A stretch of DNA of 64,000 nucleotides. It comes from CALMBW01 sp963779645 (GTDB taxonomy: Bacteria > Actinomycetota > CADDZG01 > WHSQ01). Shown piece after piece: positions 1 to 7,962 of this stretch; the first letter of the stretch is position 1; each line of letters opens with the position of its first letter. The notes under the pieces were generated by a model. It had not been told where the DNA came from. It saw only the letters and a list, made by a program, of their open reading frames with translations, and made no database searches. Both the position numbers and the translations under genes were made by a program. Location of the stretch: assembly GCA_963779645.1 (NCBI GenBank), contig CAVZYX010000005.1:434001-498000 (forward strand), read 5' to 3'.

Positions 1-374
1 TCCTGGGCCTCCTCGGTGCCAAGAGCCAGGGTCGCGCCCGTCGCGTTGATCGCCATCCCGAAGCCTTGACCGCGCGCCACGAAGTCGTAGTGGTCCGGAG
101 CTTGGCCCACATTGGGCTCAAAGGAGATGGGGAGCTGGCCGTAACCGTCGGCAGCGCGCGCTTCTGCTCCGGTGCCCGAGACGGGAGAGACGGGAGGGAG
201 GGATGGAGCCACAACCACAAGGCTCGCCGCAAATGCGGCCACAGCGAGGAACGCAACCTGAGTTCGTGGAACGCCACCGGTCGGAGCGACGACGAACGAC
301 CACGCCGAACTGGACTTTTGCGTCGTCGCCTCCCTCTGCAGTCGCTCCCGAACCCTACATCGGAGCCGACGCAA
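1..374 (-). CDS. N-terminal fragment of an SBBP-type secreted beta-propeller protein (cut by window edge)
   Basis: On the minus strand this reads a hydrophobic signal segment (VAFLAVAAFAASLVVV), a Pro-rich stretch, then GYGQLPISFEPNVGQAP and FVARGQGFGMAINATGATL. This closely matches residues ~55-100 of the SBBP-RTX protein at 31047-33809, so the two are paralogues. In that family this block precedes a seven-bladed-type propeller of SBBP repeats, which would lie beyond the left edge. The start is uncertain. TTG at 374 is the only usual start codon in this frame after the upstream stop, and it has no clear ribosome binding site. A GTG near 303 has a better basic N-terminus but is in another frame, so a small indel is possible. 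Probably exported; function unknown. Confidence 0.6.
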   Translation of the reverse strand, partial: MRRLRCRVRERLQREATTQKSSSAWSFVVAPTGGVPRTQVAFLAVAAFAASLVVVAPSLPPVSPVSGTGAEARAADGYGQLPISFEPNVGQAPDHYDFVARGQGFGMAINATGATLALGTEEAQ

Positions 375-405
375 CTTAAGCGGTCGCTAACGCGAATGGC
401 CCCGG

Positions 406-445
406 CGAATTCGCCGGCCCCCGTTACCTCGGGGGCCGAAATTCG
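406..445. other. Near-perfect hairpin between the SBBP-type gene and tRNA-Sec
   Basis: The arms cgaattcgccggccccc and gggggccgaaattcg pair almost perfectly around an 8-nt loop. The hairpin lies on the 3' side of tRNA-Sec and just upstream of the partial minus-strand gene. It could end selC transcription or act in the leader of the next gene. A U tract is lacking on the minus strand, so its role is open. Confidence 0.5.
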
Positions 446-561
446 TTATTCCCTTTTGGATAGGATGTGAATTCGTGCACCGATCCATGTGGGGTGGGTG
501 GGTTCGCTCCTTTCCTTGGGGGGTTCTGGTAACCCCTGGAAAATTGGCTGTGTAGCGATAG

Positions 562-653
562 CGGAGGCGGATGAGAATCGAACTCACCAGGCGGGGGTTA
601 CCCGCCTCACCGGTTTTGAAGACCGGGAGGGACACCAGTCCCCATTCGCCTCC
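562..653 (-). tRNA. selC: tRNA-Sec (selenocysteine), anticodon UCA
   Basis: The 92-nt minus-strand sequence folds as a bacterial selenocysteine tRNA. The acceptor stem starts GGAGGCG and closes with CGCCTCC plus discriminator G73. There is a long 6-bp D stem (GGGGAC/GTCCCT) with a 4-nt loop. The anticodon stem CCGGT/ACCGG carries the loop CTTCAAA, giving anticodon TCA. The long variable arm is GGCGGG/CCCGCC, and the T arm contains TTCGATT. The 8th acceptor pair is an A-C mismatch. CCA is not encoded. The long D stem, long variable arm and G73 distinguish it from tRNA-Ser and from suppressor tRNAs. It implies SelA/SelB/SelD elsewhere; none is in this window. Confidence 0.95.
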
Positions 654-699
654 GAGCAGATGGTACGGCCCCTGGGGAACGCGATTAAAGGGGTCCCTA

Positions 700-727
700 C
701 TCTGCGTGACGAACTAGTCACGCAGAG
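700..727. promoter_or_regulatory. Perfect 11-bp inverted repeat between selC and the SigH-like gene
   Basis: CTCTGCGTGAC, loop GAACTA, GTCACGCAGAG: a perfect 11-bp palindrome between the divergent tRNA-Sec and sigma factor genes, 138 bp before the sigma ATG. It may be an operator or a transcript hairpin. No T tract follows on either strand, so an intrinsic terminator is unlikely. Confidence 0.5.
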
Positions 728-827
728 AGGTAGAACCACCCCAACGGGCCATTGTTCGGGGCAAACCGGACAAATACGTTGAGCCGTAGGTAGTAGCGGG
801 ACTGCATACGGCGGAGTTGTAAACGGG

Positions 828-849
828 AGAGCGACTTGAAAGTCGCTCT
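828..849 (+). promoter_or_regulatory. Stem-loop directly before the ribosome binding site of the SigH-like gene
   Basis: AGAGCGACT-TGAA-AGTCGCTCT forms a perfect 9-bp stem with a tetraloop. It ends two bases before GGGGAG, the likely Shine-Dalgarno of the ATG at 865. Its position suggests post-transcriptional control or mRNA 5' protection of the sigma factor message (inference). Confidence 0.5.
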
Positions 850-864
850 GAGGGGAGTCACTGG

Positions 865-1518
865 ATGGCGACTACCAGATCAGCGGGCGAGGATCTCCAG
901 CTACTGGAGGATCTCGACCTCGTGACACAGGTGCGCAGCGGTGATGAGCGCGCTCTGGAATCCCTCCTGGCTCGCTATCGAAACTTCGCACGCTCCAAGG
1001 CCCGCTCCTACTTCCTGGCCGGCTCCGACAAGGAAGACGTGGTCCAGGAAGGCATGATCGGCCTTTACAAGGCGATCCGTGACTTCGACCTGGATCAGGA
1101 AACTCCGTTCCGAGCGTTCGCCGAGCTGTGTATCTCAAGGCAGATCCTCACGGCCATCAAGACGGCCAACCGCCAGAAGCACCAGCCTTTGAACTCCTCG
1201 GTATCGCTTGATGCTCCTGTTTACGGTGAGGACACCGGCGAGCGGAGCGTTGGGGACACGATCCCTGGTTCGACCCTCCACGACCCGATCGAGCTCGTCA
1301 TCTCGGCTCAAGAGATCGAGTCACTCCGGGACTCGCTTAGGGACAACCTCACTCAGCTGGAAGGTGACGTCCTCCGTCTTTACATGGACGGCAAGTCCTA
1401 CGAAGAGATCGCCGGAACCCTCGGCAACCATGTCAAATCGATCGACAACGCCTTGCAGCGCATCAAGCGCAAGCTCCAGCGACACATCGCCGAGCGCGAC
1501 GCAATCTCGAACGGTTAG
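865..1518 (+). CDS. sigH: SigH-type RNA polymerase sigma factor (sigma-70 family)
   Basis: A 217-residue sigma factor. Region 2 is seen at about residues 40-100 (RYRNFARSKARSYFLAG, then EDVVQEGMIGLYKAIRDFD) and region 4, with its helix-turn-helix, at about 165-205 (LYMDGKSYEEIAGTLG, then IDNALQRIKRKL). The compact layout, with no region 1.1 and a short region 3, is that of the SigH/sporulation sigma group, which also occurs in several actinobacterial lineages. The ATG follows GGGGAG. An inverted repeat and a stem-loop occupy the leader. The next gene, for a PAC2 protein, starts 52 bp downstream on the same strand and may be co-transcribed. Whether it serves sporulation, competence or stress here cannot be told. 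The SigH assignment is by resemblance. Confidence 0.82.
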   Translation: MATTRSAGEDLQLLEDLDLVTQVRSGDERALESLLARYRNFARSKARSYFLAGSDKEDVVQEGMIGLYKAIRDFDLDQETPFRAFAELCISRQILTAIKTANRQKHQPLNSSVSLDAPVYGEDTGERSVGDTIPGSTLHDPIELVISAQEIESLRDSLRDNLTQLEGDVLRLYMDGKSYEEIAGTLGNHVKSIDNALQRIKRKLQRHIAERDAISNG

Positions 1519-1570
1519 CCCCTTTTCTACTTCACGTTTCTTTTAACGCGCCCGGCTGTAGCCTGGTGTC

Positions 1571-2452
1571 ATGCCCCAAGACCCGAGCCCCCACATAACG
1601 ATCCACGAAGACATCGATCTCGATCGGCCGGTCCTCATCGCTGCTTTCAAAGGATGGAACGATGCCGGCGACGCTGCCTCTTTCGCCGCAAAGCATCTGG
1701 GAAAGGTATGGGGAGCCCACAAGGTCGTGTCTATCGATCCGGAAGAGTTCTATGACTTCCAAAACGTCCGTCCACATGTCCGTCTCGAAGACGGAGTCAC
1801 GCGGAAGATCGCGTGGCCCCGGAATGAGTTCTGGTCGGCGCGGGTGGCCGGGTCCGGGGACGCACTGATCCTGCTCGGCATCGAGCCCAGCCACAGATGG
1901 CGAACCTTTAGCGAGTTGATCGTGGATGTCGCACAGCGCCATGACGTCAAGCTCGTGATCACACTCGGTGCACTACTTGCCGACGTTCCTCACACGCGGC
2001 CCGTTCCGATCACAGGAACCGCGGTCGATCCCGAGTTGATCCACAAGCTCGGCCTCGAGAGATCTCACTACGAAGGACCAACTGGGATCGTTGGAGTGAT
2101 TCACGACGCGTGCGCTCGAGCAGGGCTGGATTCGGCGAGCCTGTGGGCCGCTGTGCCTCATTACCTCGCGGTTACACCGAATCCGAAGGCCGCGCTGGCA
2201 TTGGTCGAAAGAACGGTAGAGCTAACGCACATCCCTGCAGACATCGGGATCCTTCAACACGCAACATCCATGTACGAGGAGCGGGTGGCAGAGATTGTCG
2301 CTACCGACGACGACGTGCAGGGCTACGTGCAGATGCTTGAGGAACGAGCCGACGAGCAACCGCCCGAAGAGATGGCGGATCTCACCGACATCCCCTCAGG
2401 CGACTCGATCGCGGAGGAGCTAGAGCGCTTCCTCCGCGACCACGAAGAGTGA
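1571..2452 (+). CDS. PAC2 (proteasome assembly chaperone-like) family protein
   Basis: The protein has 293 residues and opens with PVLIAAFKGWNDAGDAASFAAKHL, the typical N-terminal block of actinobacterial PAC2 proteins. Later family-like blocks include SVEF-type EEFYDFQNVRP and VPHYLAVTPNPKAALAL. PAC2 folds resemble archaeal and eukaryotic proteasome assembly chaperones. Actinobacterial members are usually linked to the proteasome/Pup context, but their function is unproven. The C-terminus is acidic (EERADEQPPEEM). It is probably cytosolic and soluble. It ends 2 bp before the end of the convergent subtilase gene. No strong Shine-Dalgarno is seen before the ATG. Confidence 0.85.
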   Translation: MPQDPSPHITIHEDIDLDRPVLIAAFKGWNDAGDAASFAAKHLGKVWGAHKVVSIDPEEFYDFQNVRPHVRLEDGVTRKIAWPRNEFWSARVAGSGDALILLGIEPSHRWRTFSELIVDVAQRHDVKLVITLGALLADVPHTRPVPITGTAVDPELIHKLGLERSHYEGPTGIVGVIHDACARAGLDSASLWAAVPHYLAVTPNPKAALALVERTVELTHIPADIGILQHATSMYEERVAEIVATDDDVQGYVQMLEERADEQPPEEMADLTDIPSGDSIAEELERFLRDHEE

Positions 2453-2454
2453 CC

Positions 2455-4539
2455 TCACTCGACGACGACCGTCTTCGATACCTTCTTACTGCAGTCGATG
2501 CTGTCGTCCACCGATGATGCGGGAGCGCTGAAGCGGTAGGACCCTGGAACGTAGTCGAACCTGGCGGACACGAACCCATCGGGCTCTGATGTCCCGGAGT
2601 CAACGGTCTCCCATCCACCCTCGGTGAGGACCTGCACATCGAAGTCGCGGTTGACCGAGCAAGCCCAATGCCCATCCTTCGGAGCGAACGCAGCAAAGGC
2701 ATCGATCTTCTTGCGGAACCTCGTGATCGAGATGGCCTTGATCTTGATGTCGTGGGTGATGGCTCCTGTGTCGGGGAACGGATCCTCGGGCGCGACCCCT
2801 AGCAACGCGAGGGCGGTGGCAACGTTGAGGCGACCATCTGTCGCAGTCAATCCGTCCGATCCCTCGATGTCGTCGACACTCTCGAGCAGCGCCCACCTGA
2901 CCTGCTCGACGGTGGCGTCGGGAACGTTCGAGAAAAGCAGTGTCGCGGCCCCCGCGACGTGCGGGCTGGCCATCGAAGTACCAACGAACATGTCGTAGTG
3001 CTGGGGGCCGTAAGGCGTGTCGTAACAGGTCACCTTCTGGCTGTCCATGAACACACCGGGTCGACCCTTGCTCGTCGCACTATCGGTTTCGAGACGGAAG
3101 CGGACGTACACCGAGTCGTCCCCGATGTAATCGGCGAGGTCCTCCGCGAAGAAAGCATCCGCATATCCGCCATGGCTCCCGACCGTTTCCCAGGTGACGG
3201 CATCGTGCGATAGCTCGGTCTTGATCTGCGCATGATCCTTGCGGATGTCGACCTGCATGTACCACTCGAGCTGGCACGCCTCTTCATCGCTGAGGTCGAT
3301 CGCCTGCGCGTACTGCGCCCAAGAATCGGTGTTCGGTTCGTAGGGAACACCGGGGCTGTCCGCCAGTAAGGAGTAGCCGAAGGTCTCCGGCGGTTCGACT
3401 CCCCAATCGTTGTTGGTTCCACCGGTAAGCCATCGGCCTTCGATCGGATAGTCGAAGAGCTGTGTCTTGAGCGGCACCGAGAACGGCTGAGTGCTCAAGA
3501 TGTTGATCCCGGGAGCAGACAGGTCGACGTTGACGTCACCGATGTTCGAGAAGCTGAGTGGCTCGTCGAAGGGACCCGTGGCTCCGACGCAGATGACGTT
3601 AAGCGTCCATACGTCGCAAGGACCATCTGGCCTCTTATCCACGTTCTGACCGGAGTTCCCTGAGGCAACCACGTACAGCGTTTCAGGGTGACGGCTGATC
3701 GCATTGACCATCGAGCGGTTGATGAAGGGACCGCCGAGGCTCGCGTTCACGACCTTTGCACCGGCTTCTCCGGCGGCGTCGAACGCATCGACGATCGCGG
3801 AGGTGCGGAGCTCGCCTTCGCTGTTCGACACTTTGAAGATCATCAGACCGGCGTCCCACGCCACACCGGTGACACCGATGCCGTCGTTACCTTGCGCGGC
3901 AACGGTTCCCGCTGTGTGCGTGCCGTGGGTGTTCCCGGCACTCGGCCGCGGATCGAGATCGTCGTCGCCATAGTCGTAACCGTTGACGTAGTTCGCGGCG
4001 AGATCTGGATGGTCGATATCGGCACCATCGTCAACGACCGCGACGAGGACTTCATCACTTCCGGTCTCGACGTCCCATGCCTCGGGCGCGTCGATGTCCG
4101 CGTCGACGGTGCCGGTCACGCCGGCGACCGTCTGCCCGGAGTTGTCGAGTCCCCACATCTGCGTGAAGAGAGGATCGTTAGGAACGGTTGCCCTCAGCTC
4201 GTAGAGATAGTCGGGCTCGGCGAACTCGACCTCTTCGAGACTCTGGAACCTTGCTATCGCTCGATCGACGCTCTGCCCTTCCGGCAACATGACGAGCCGC
4301 GTGCGCTTCCCCGCGAGCTTCTTGTTGACGGGGCTGCCCGACTCCTTGAGAACCCGGGCTGCTCCTTGTGCGCTGTGGAAGCCGACGATCACCTGGCCGG
4401 GGACGAATCTCCCGGTGGTCTTGATCCGGTGACCGGCACCCTCCCGCCTCTCTCGGGGGCCGCGTGAAGCGCTCGATCCGGTCGGCAGAAGTGCAACCAC
4501 GAGAGCCGCAACGAGCGCGGCGAGGGCTAGCTTGCGCAA
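2455..4539 (-). CDS. Secreted subtilisin-like serine peptidase (S8) with an inserted beta-sandwich domain
   Basis: A 694-residue exported peptidase. It has a signal peptide (~1-25) and a fervidolysin-like propeptide (~45-115, PGQVIVGFHS). The catalytic domain has Asp170 (VAVVD), His205 (THGTHTAG), oxyanion Asn295 (ASGNSG) and Ser522 (GTSMASPHVAG). The gap between Asn and Ser is unusually long: residues ~365-505 form an insert with a WYMQVDIRKDHAQIKTELS-type strand pattern, like the MAM/CUB sandwich of immune inhibitor A peptidases. The C-terminal ~110 residues look like a small beta domain with two Cys. The start is TTG at 4539 after AGGAAGGAT; a downstream ATG would lose the signal peptide. 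It is probably released to degrade extracellular protein. Confidence 0.9.
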   Translation of the reverse strand: MRKLALAALVAALVVALLPTGSSASRGPRERREGAGHRIKTTGRFVPGQVIVGFHSAQGAARVLKESGSPVNKKLAGKRTRLVMLPEGQSVDRAIARFQSLEEVEFAEPDYLYELRATVPNDPLFTQMWGLDNSGQTVAGVTGTVDADIDAPEAWDVETGSDEVLVAVVDDGADIDHPDLAANYVNGYDYGDDDLDPRPSAGNTHGTHTAGTVAAQGNDGIGVTGVAWDAGLMIFKVSNSEGELRTSAIVDAFDAAGEAGAKVVNASLGGPFINRSMVNAISRHPETLYVVASGNSGQNVDKRPDGPCDVWTLNVICVGATGPFDEPLSFSNIGDVNVDLSAPGINILSTQPFSVPLKTQLFDYPIEGRWLTGGTNNDWGVEPPETFGYSLLADSPGVPYEPNTDSWAQYAQAIDLSDEEACQLEWYMQVDIRKDHAQIKTELSHDAVTWETVGSHGGYADAFFAEDLADYIGDDSVYVRFRLETDSATSKGRPGVFMDSQKVTCYDTPYGPQHYDMFVGTSMASPHVAGAATLLFSNVPDATVEQVRWALLESVDDIEGSDGLTATDGRLNVATALALLGVAPEDPFPDTGAITHDIKIKAISITRFRKKIDAFAAFAPKDGHWACSVNRDFDVQVLTEGGWETVDSGTSEPDGFVSARFDYVPGSYRFSAPASSVDDSIDCSKKVSKTVVVE

Positions 4540-4562
4540 GGAGATCCTTCCTCGGAACGTAT

Positions 4563-4901
4563 CTAGAGGCCGGGCCAGTCCCGGCTCTTCTCTTTAACTT
4601 CTGGCCACTCTTTGGTGGATTTGGTGTCGCCTCCGGTCAGTACATCACCGAGGTCTCGCTTGCCCTTGATATCTCCCGCCGCGGTCAGCAGATCTTCCAG
4701 CGACTTCCGCGGCTTGCCTTCGATCCGTATGCGGAGGGCCGCAAGGACATCGGCGTGAACGTCGGAAAGGCCGTGGTTGCGATCGATCTCCGCAAGCGTG
4801 TCCGCGGCCCTCTGGATCAACTTCCGATCCTGGCTAGCCTGGCCCTTCAGATCCTTAACCTGCTCAGCGAGCTTCTGAAGCTCGTCATCCCCCTCACTCA
4901 T
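4563..4901 (-). CDS. Small coiled-coil hypothetical protein
   Basis: 112 residues, charged, with no signal peptide or membrane segment. The N-terminal half (ELQKLAEQVKDLKGQASQDRKL) shows heptad spacing typical of a coiled coil. The middle (LSDVHADVLAALRIRIEGK) is helical, and the C-terminal tail is Lys/Glu/Asp-rich. It lies 23 bp upstream of the subtilase on the same strand and could share its transcript. I do not recognise the family. Confidence 0.6.
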   Translation of the reverse strand: MSEGDDELQKLAEQVKDLKGQASQDRKLIQRAADTLAEIDRNHGLSDVHADVLAALRIRIEGKPRKSLEDLLTAAGDIKGKRDLGDVLTGGDTKSTKEWPEVKEKSRDWPGL

Positions 4902-5032
4902 ACCCCGAGCCTATCCGCCCCGCCCCCCGGGCCGCCGACCTTTCCGTGATTCACGCCCCTAGAGGGCCGTAGGTACGGAGAGGTGTGAACTTCGTCACAC
5001 CGCCCCGGATCATTGGGTGCTCCACTGCGTCT

Positions 5033-5962
5033 ATGACTCCCAGACAAGAGGCGGAAAAGCTCGCAGCGAAGCAGCACGGGGTTTTGACTCGCGATCAGGC
5101 GACAGGTGCAGGACTGACAGAGAAGATGATCCGGACCCTCATCGGTCGGGGTGATTGGAAGAGGGTTCTACCTTCTGTCTACCGATTGGGTCACGTATCG
5201 GTCACCTACAAGTCGCGTCTCATGGCAGCAGTGTTGTGGGCCGGGCCCTACGCGGCAGCTTCGGGCCCGAGTGCCGGTCGCCTCTTCGGTCTGCTCTCCT
5301 CCGACGTGATCGAGGTGACGACGAACCGGAAGCTCAAAGCTCGTGATGGGATCCGCCTCCGATACGACCCCTCATTTGAGACCGCGCGGCTTGCGGTTTT
5401 CGATGGAATCCCTGTCACCAGGATCGGTCGGACCGTTTTCGACCTTTGTGGTTCGCTCACATATGAACTCGCGTCAAACCTAGTCGCCGACGCTTTGCGT
5501 GGGCGACTCATAGACCTTCCGCGGCTTGGAGTGGCGCTAGATGAATTCGCCCAACGAGGGGCGGCCGGCAGCAAGAACCTTCGGCGGATCCTTACCGAAA
5601 GGTTTGCGCACGGAGTAACCGACAGTCATGCCGAGGACATCTTCAAACAGGTGGCCCGTCGCCGCGGCTTTCGGTTCACATTTCACTATGCGGTTCGCAG
5701 CGGGGGCTTCGTCGCCGAGCTGGATTTCTCTCTTCCTCACATCAAGTTGGACATCGAGATCGACGGGTACCGCGACCACGGCGATCCTGTTGCGTCCCAA
5801 CATGACAAGAACCGGGATGCTGAACTGGCCCGGATGGGTTGGGCGGTGCTCCGATTCACGTACTGGGATCTGATCCAACGTCCCGACTGGGTCTTCGAAT
5901 GCATCGCTGGAGCCATCTCCGAGCGCTCGCCGGAGCAACTTTCCGTATTGGGCGCCCGCTAG
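5033..5962 (+). CDS. AbiEi-type winged-helix plus DUF559 endonuclease-like protein
   Basis: About 309 residues from the ATG at 5033. The N-terminus (VLTRDQATGAGLTEKMIRTLIGRGDWKRVLPSVYRLG) is the AbiEi-antitoxin-type helix-turn-helix. The C-terminus (VAELDFSLPHIKLDIEIDGYRDHG, then RDAELARMGWAVLRFTYWDL) is a DUF559/Vsr-like domain of the PD-(D/E)xK nuclease fold: the Asp of AELDF and the Glu of DIEIDG are the likely catalytic acids. Such fusions are numerous in actinobacterial genomes and their role is unsettled. No AbiEii toxin gene is adjacent. A hairpin (gtgtga...tcacac) overlaps an upstream in-frame ATG at 4985; I prefer 5033 because the upstream extension looks non-coding. A related frameshifted copy lies at 38867-39783. 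Confidence 0.78.
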   Translation: MTPRQEAEKLAAKQHGVLTRDQATGAGLTEKMIRTLIGRGDWKRVLPSVYRLGHVSVTYKSRLMAAVLWAGPYAAASGPSAGRLFGLLSSDVIEVTTNRKLKARDGIRLRYDPSFETARLAVFDGIPVTRIGRTVFDLCGSLTYELASNLVADALRGRLIDLPRLGVALDEFAQRGAAGSKNLRRILTERFAHGVTDSHAEDIFKQVARRRGFRFTFHYAVRSGGFVAELDFSLPHIKLDIEIDGYRDHGDPVASQHDKNRDAELARMGWAVLRFTYWDLIQRPDWVFECIAGAISERSPEQLSVLGAR

Positions 5963-6057
5963 GGGCGGATGTTACGGAAGGTTGAATCGATCTCGCCGCG
6001 TGGAACCGCGTCGAGCAATTCCGCCCCTCGCTACGCCTTTTGGGTTTTGCTTTTTGT

Positions 6058-7092
6058 TTAGGGGAGGGCGTCTAGGACGAAGGCTGTGTAGTACGCGGAC
6101 AGGAACGTGTTTTCGGTTCCTTGTTCTAGTAGGTCGCGGCCCCCGGCTACTTGCTCCATGAATGGAACCGTGTCCCACGGCTGGTGGTAACCCGGGTAGT
6201 CGGACGCAGTACGCATCCCCGTCCAGCGCAAGGTGAAGATCCCCTTGGATGCGAAGTTGCTCTCGTCCGAGTTGCGGATGTTCGGCCCACACATGCAGAC
6301 GTGAGGATCCGTTCCAACCGGCCACTTGGCGGCAGCACCCGGCCCGCCATCACCGGATGGGAAACCGAGGAAGTCGAAGTTGACGTAATCGATGATCGGA
6401 GCGGCAAGCGGAGCATCGAGAGCTCCGTGGTAAACGCAGATGCAGTAGCGGGCCGGGTAACCGATGCCCACCATGTCGAAGCCCATCGCGGCGTGGAACT
6501 TCACGCCGGCGGGAAGTTCGTTCGTGTACGCATCCGAAGCCGTGAGGCCGGTCTCTTCGGCGTCGAACCAGAGCAGGGCGATCGAGCGCTTGGTCTTGAT
6601 CTTCGAGAACGCCTTGGCGAAGTAACGCATGATGTTCGTGCCGGTTCCGTCGTCGTAGGCACCTTGGAGGGTCACACCGGCTGAAGCGATCGTGTCGTAA
6701 TGAGCCACGAAGGCGATCCATTCGTTGGGCTTTGTGGTCCCCTTCTTCACGGCCTCAACCACGCGCACGGGGCCGCCTGTCTGGCTGAGACCGTCGTACT
6801 CGATAACGCGCGTGTCGTAACCAAGCTTCTTGGTTTCCTTAGCGAGGAACTCTGCCACCTGGATGTTGCTTCCCACAGGTGTATCGGCGAGAACGCTCTG
6901 GCGTAGGGGGTACTTCTCAACGAATTCTTCGAGACCCTTGATGATCTCGGCACCCGTGATCTTGGGCTTGGGGACTTTCTTGAGGTCGACGAACGAGGTC
7001 TTCGACTTCGCCGCCGCCGGAACACCCGAAGAAACGAGAGCCGGCACCGCCAGCAACGAAACCAATCCAACCGCAACGATGCGCTTGAGCAC
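6058..7092 (-). CDS. Secreted M28-family zinc aminopeptidase
   Basis: A 344-residue protein with a signal peptide (~1-27). The co-catalytic zinc site is complete: His131 and Asp133 (AHYDT), Asp147 (GAYDDGTG), Glu179/Glu180 (FDAEETGL), Asp206 (GFDMVG) and a late His in YHQPWDT. This is the M28 signature of an aminopeptidase or related exopeptidase acting on peptides outside the membrane. Length is typical for single-domain M28 enzymes. The start is GTG at 7092, seven bases after GAGGGG. It is transcribed divergently from the pair of secreted paralogues at 7248. Confidence 0.9.
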   Translation of the reverse strand: MLKRIVAVGLVSLLAVPALVSSGVPAAAKSKTSFVDLKKVPKPKITGAEIIKGLEEFVEKYPLRQSVLADTPVGSNIQVAEFLAKETKKLGYDTRVIEYDGLSQTGGPVRVVEAVKKGTTKPNEWIAFVAHYDTIASAGVTLQGAYDDGTGTNIMRYFAKAFSKIKTKRSIALLWFDAEETGLTASDAYTNELPAGVKFHAAMGFDMVGIGYPARYCICVYHGALDAPLAAPIIDYVNFDFLGFPSGDGGPGAAAKWPVGTDPHVCMCGPNIRNSDESNFASKGIFTLRWTGMRTASDYPGYHQPWDTVPFMEQVAGGRDLLEQGTENTFLSAYYTAFVLDALP

Positions 7093-7247
7093 TTTCAGAC
7101 CCCTCTACTAAGTGTGATTTGTGTCCGCTTTCGACCATTTCTCCGCAAGTCGTCAGAGTCCTGCCCTCGGGATCCGGCAGGAGGGAGGCGGTTGAAGTCG
7201 AACTTCCTTCCCTACAGCAGCAGTTCTCAGCTCGAGGGGAGTAACAG

Positions 7248-7955
7248 ATGAAGTCCAAGAAGTTCTCAGCCTTAGTGCTCGCGGCGTTGGTCGCTGGAGC
7301 CCTGATCGCTCCTGCCGGAATCGCCGAAGCCAAGAAGAAGAAGGCCCCCAAGGGTCCCGTCGAGGTCGGCACCGACGTAACCGGAGACTGGGGCGCGAAC
7401 GTAGATGCGAACCTCGGCCCAGCCGGCGATGCACTCGGTATGGACCTTGTTGGCGCCGAGATCGGTCCCGGCGAAAAGGGGATCCTCAACTTCGTCATCA
7501 AGCTCAACTCACTTCCACCGAACGGTGGAGCACCCGAGGTTGCGCGTTACTCGTGGGACTTCAACGTTGACGGAAACGCCGTCGAGCTCGACGGCAAGTG
7601 GAGCAACTACAGCCGCGGAGCGTGCGACCCGACTTCCGGTCAATGCCCGCCGCCTCGTGATCCCGGTCAGCAGCCGTTCCTCATCAGAGGCAACTGCGCA
7701 GTGGTAGAGGGCACGAACGTAAACACCTGTGAAGAACTCGGCATCGTGCAGGGCATCTTCGATGCCGCTGCCGCGACCATCACGATCCCCGTTCCGATGG
7801 AACTGATCGCAGCGAAGGCCGGCTCGAAGATCACCGGTGGCACCGGGCTCTTCGGTGGATCGGTCGAAGCAGCTCACGCAGCATTCCTCACCAGCGGCAA
7901 CGGCCCCGCCGATGCGCTTGTCGTCCTTGTCGAATACACCGTCCCCAAGTTCTAA
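7248..7955 (+). CDS. Secreted protein of unknown function, first of a tandem pair
   Basis: A 235-residue protein with a clear signal peptide (FSALVLAALVAGALIAPAGIAEA) followed by a Lys-rich stretch. The mature part has repeated short strands (GILNFVIKLNSLPPNGGAPE) and a Cys-bearing loop (RGACDPTSGQCPPPRDPG). It is about 60% identical by eye to the next gene, so it is one half of a recent duplication. RBS GAGGGGAG lies before the ATG. I do not recognise a domain; the strand pattern suggests a beta-sandwich. Four cysteines are conserved between the copies and could form disulfides. Confidence 0.75.
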   Translation: MKSKKFSALVLAALVAGALIAPAGIAEAKKKKAPKGPVEVGTDVTGDWGANVDANLGPAGDALGMDLVGAEIGPGEKGILNFVIKLNSLPPNGGAPEVARYSWDFNVDGNAVELDGKWSNYSRGACDPTSGQCPPPRDPGQQPFLIRGNCAVVEGTNVNTCEELGIVQGIFDAAAATITIPVPMELIAAKAGSKITGGTGLFGGSVEAAHAAFLTSGNGPADALVVLVEYTVPKF

Positions 7956-7962
7956 GGATCTG

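Noticed and set aside
3688..4467. 259-codon plus-strand ORF opposite the subtilase
   Set aside because: Overlaps the catalytic Asp/His region of a clear S8 gene; no independent support.
5033..5962. AbiE-type toxin-antitoxin system
   Set aside because: Only the AbiEi-like winged helix is present, fused to DUF559; no AbiEii nucleotidyltransferase gene is adjacent here or at 38867.
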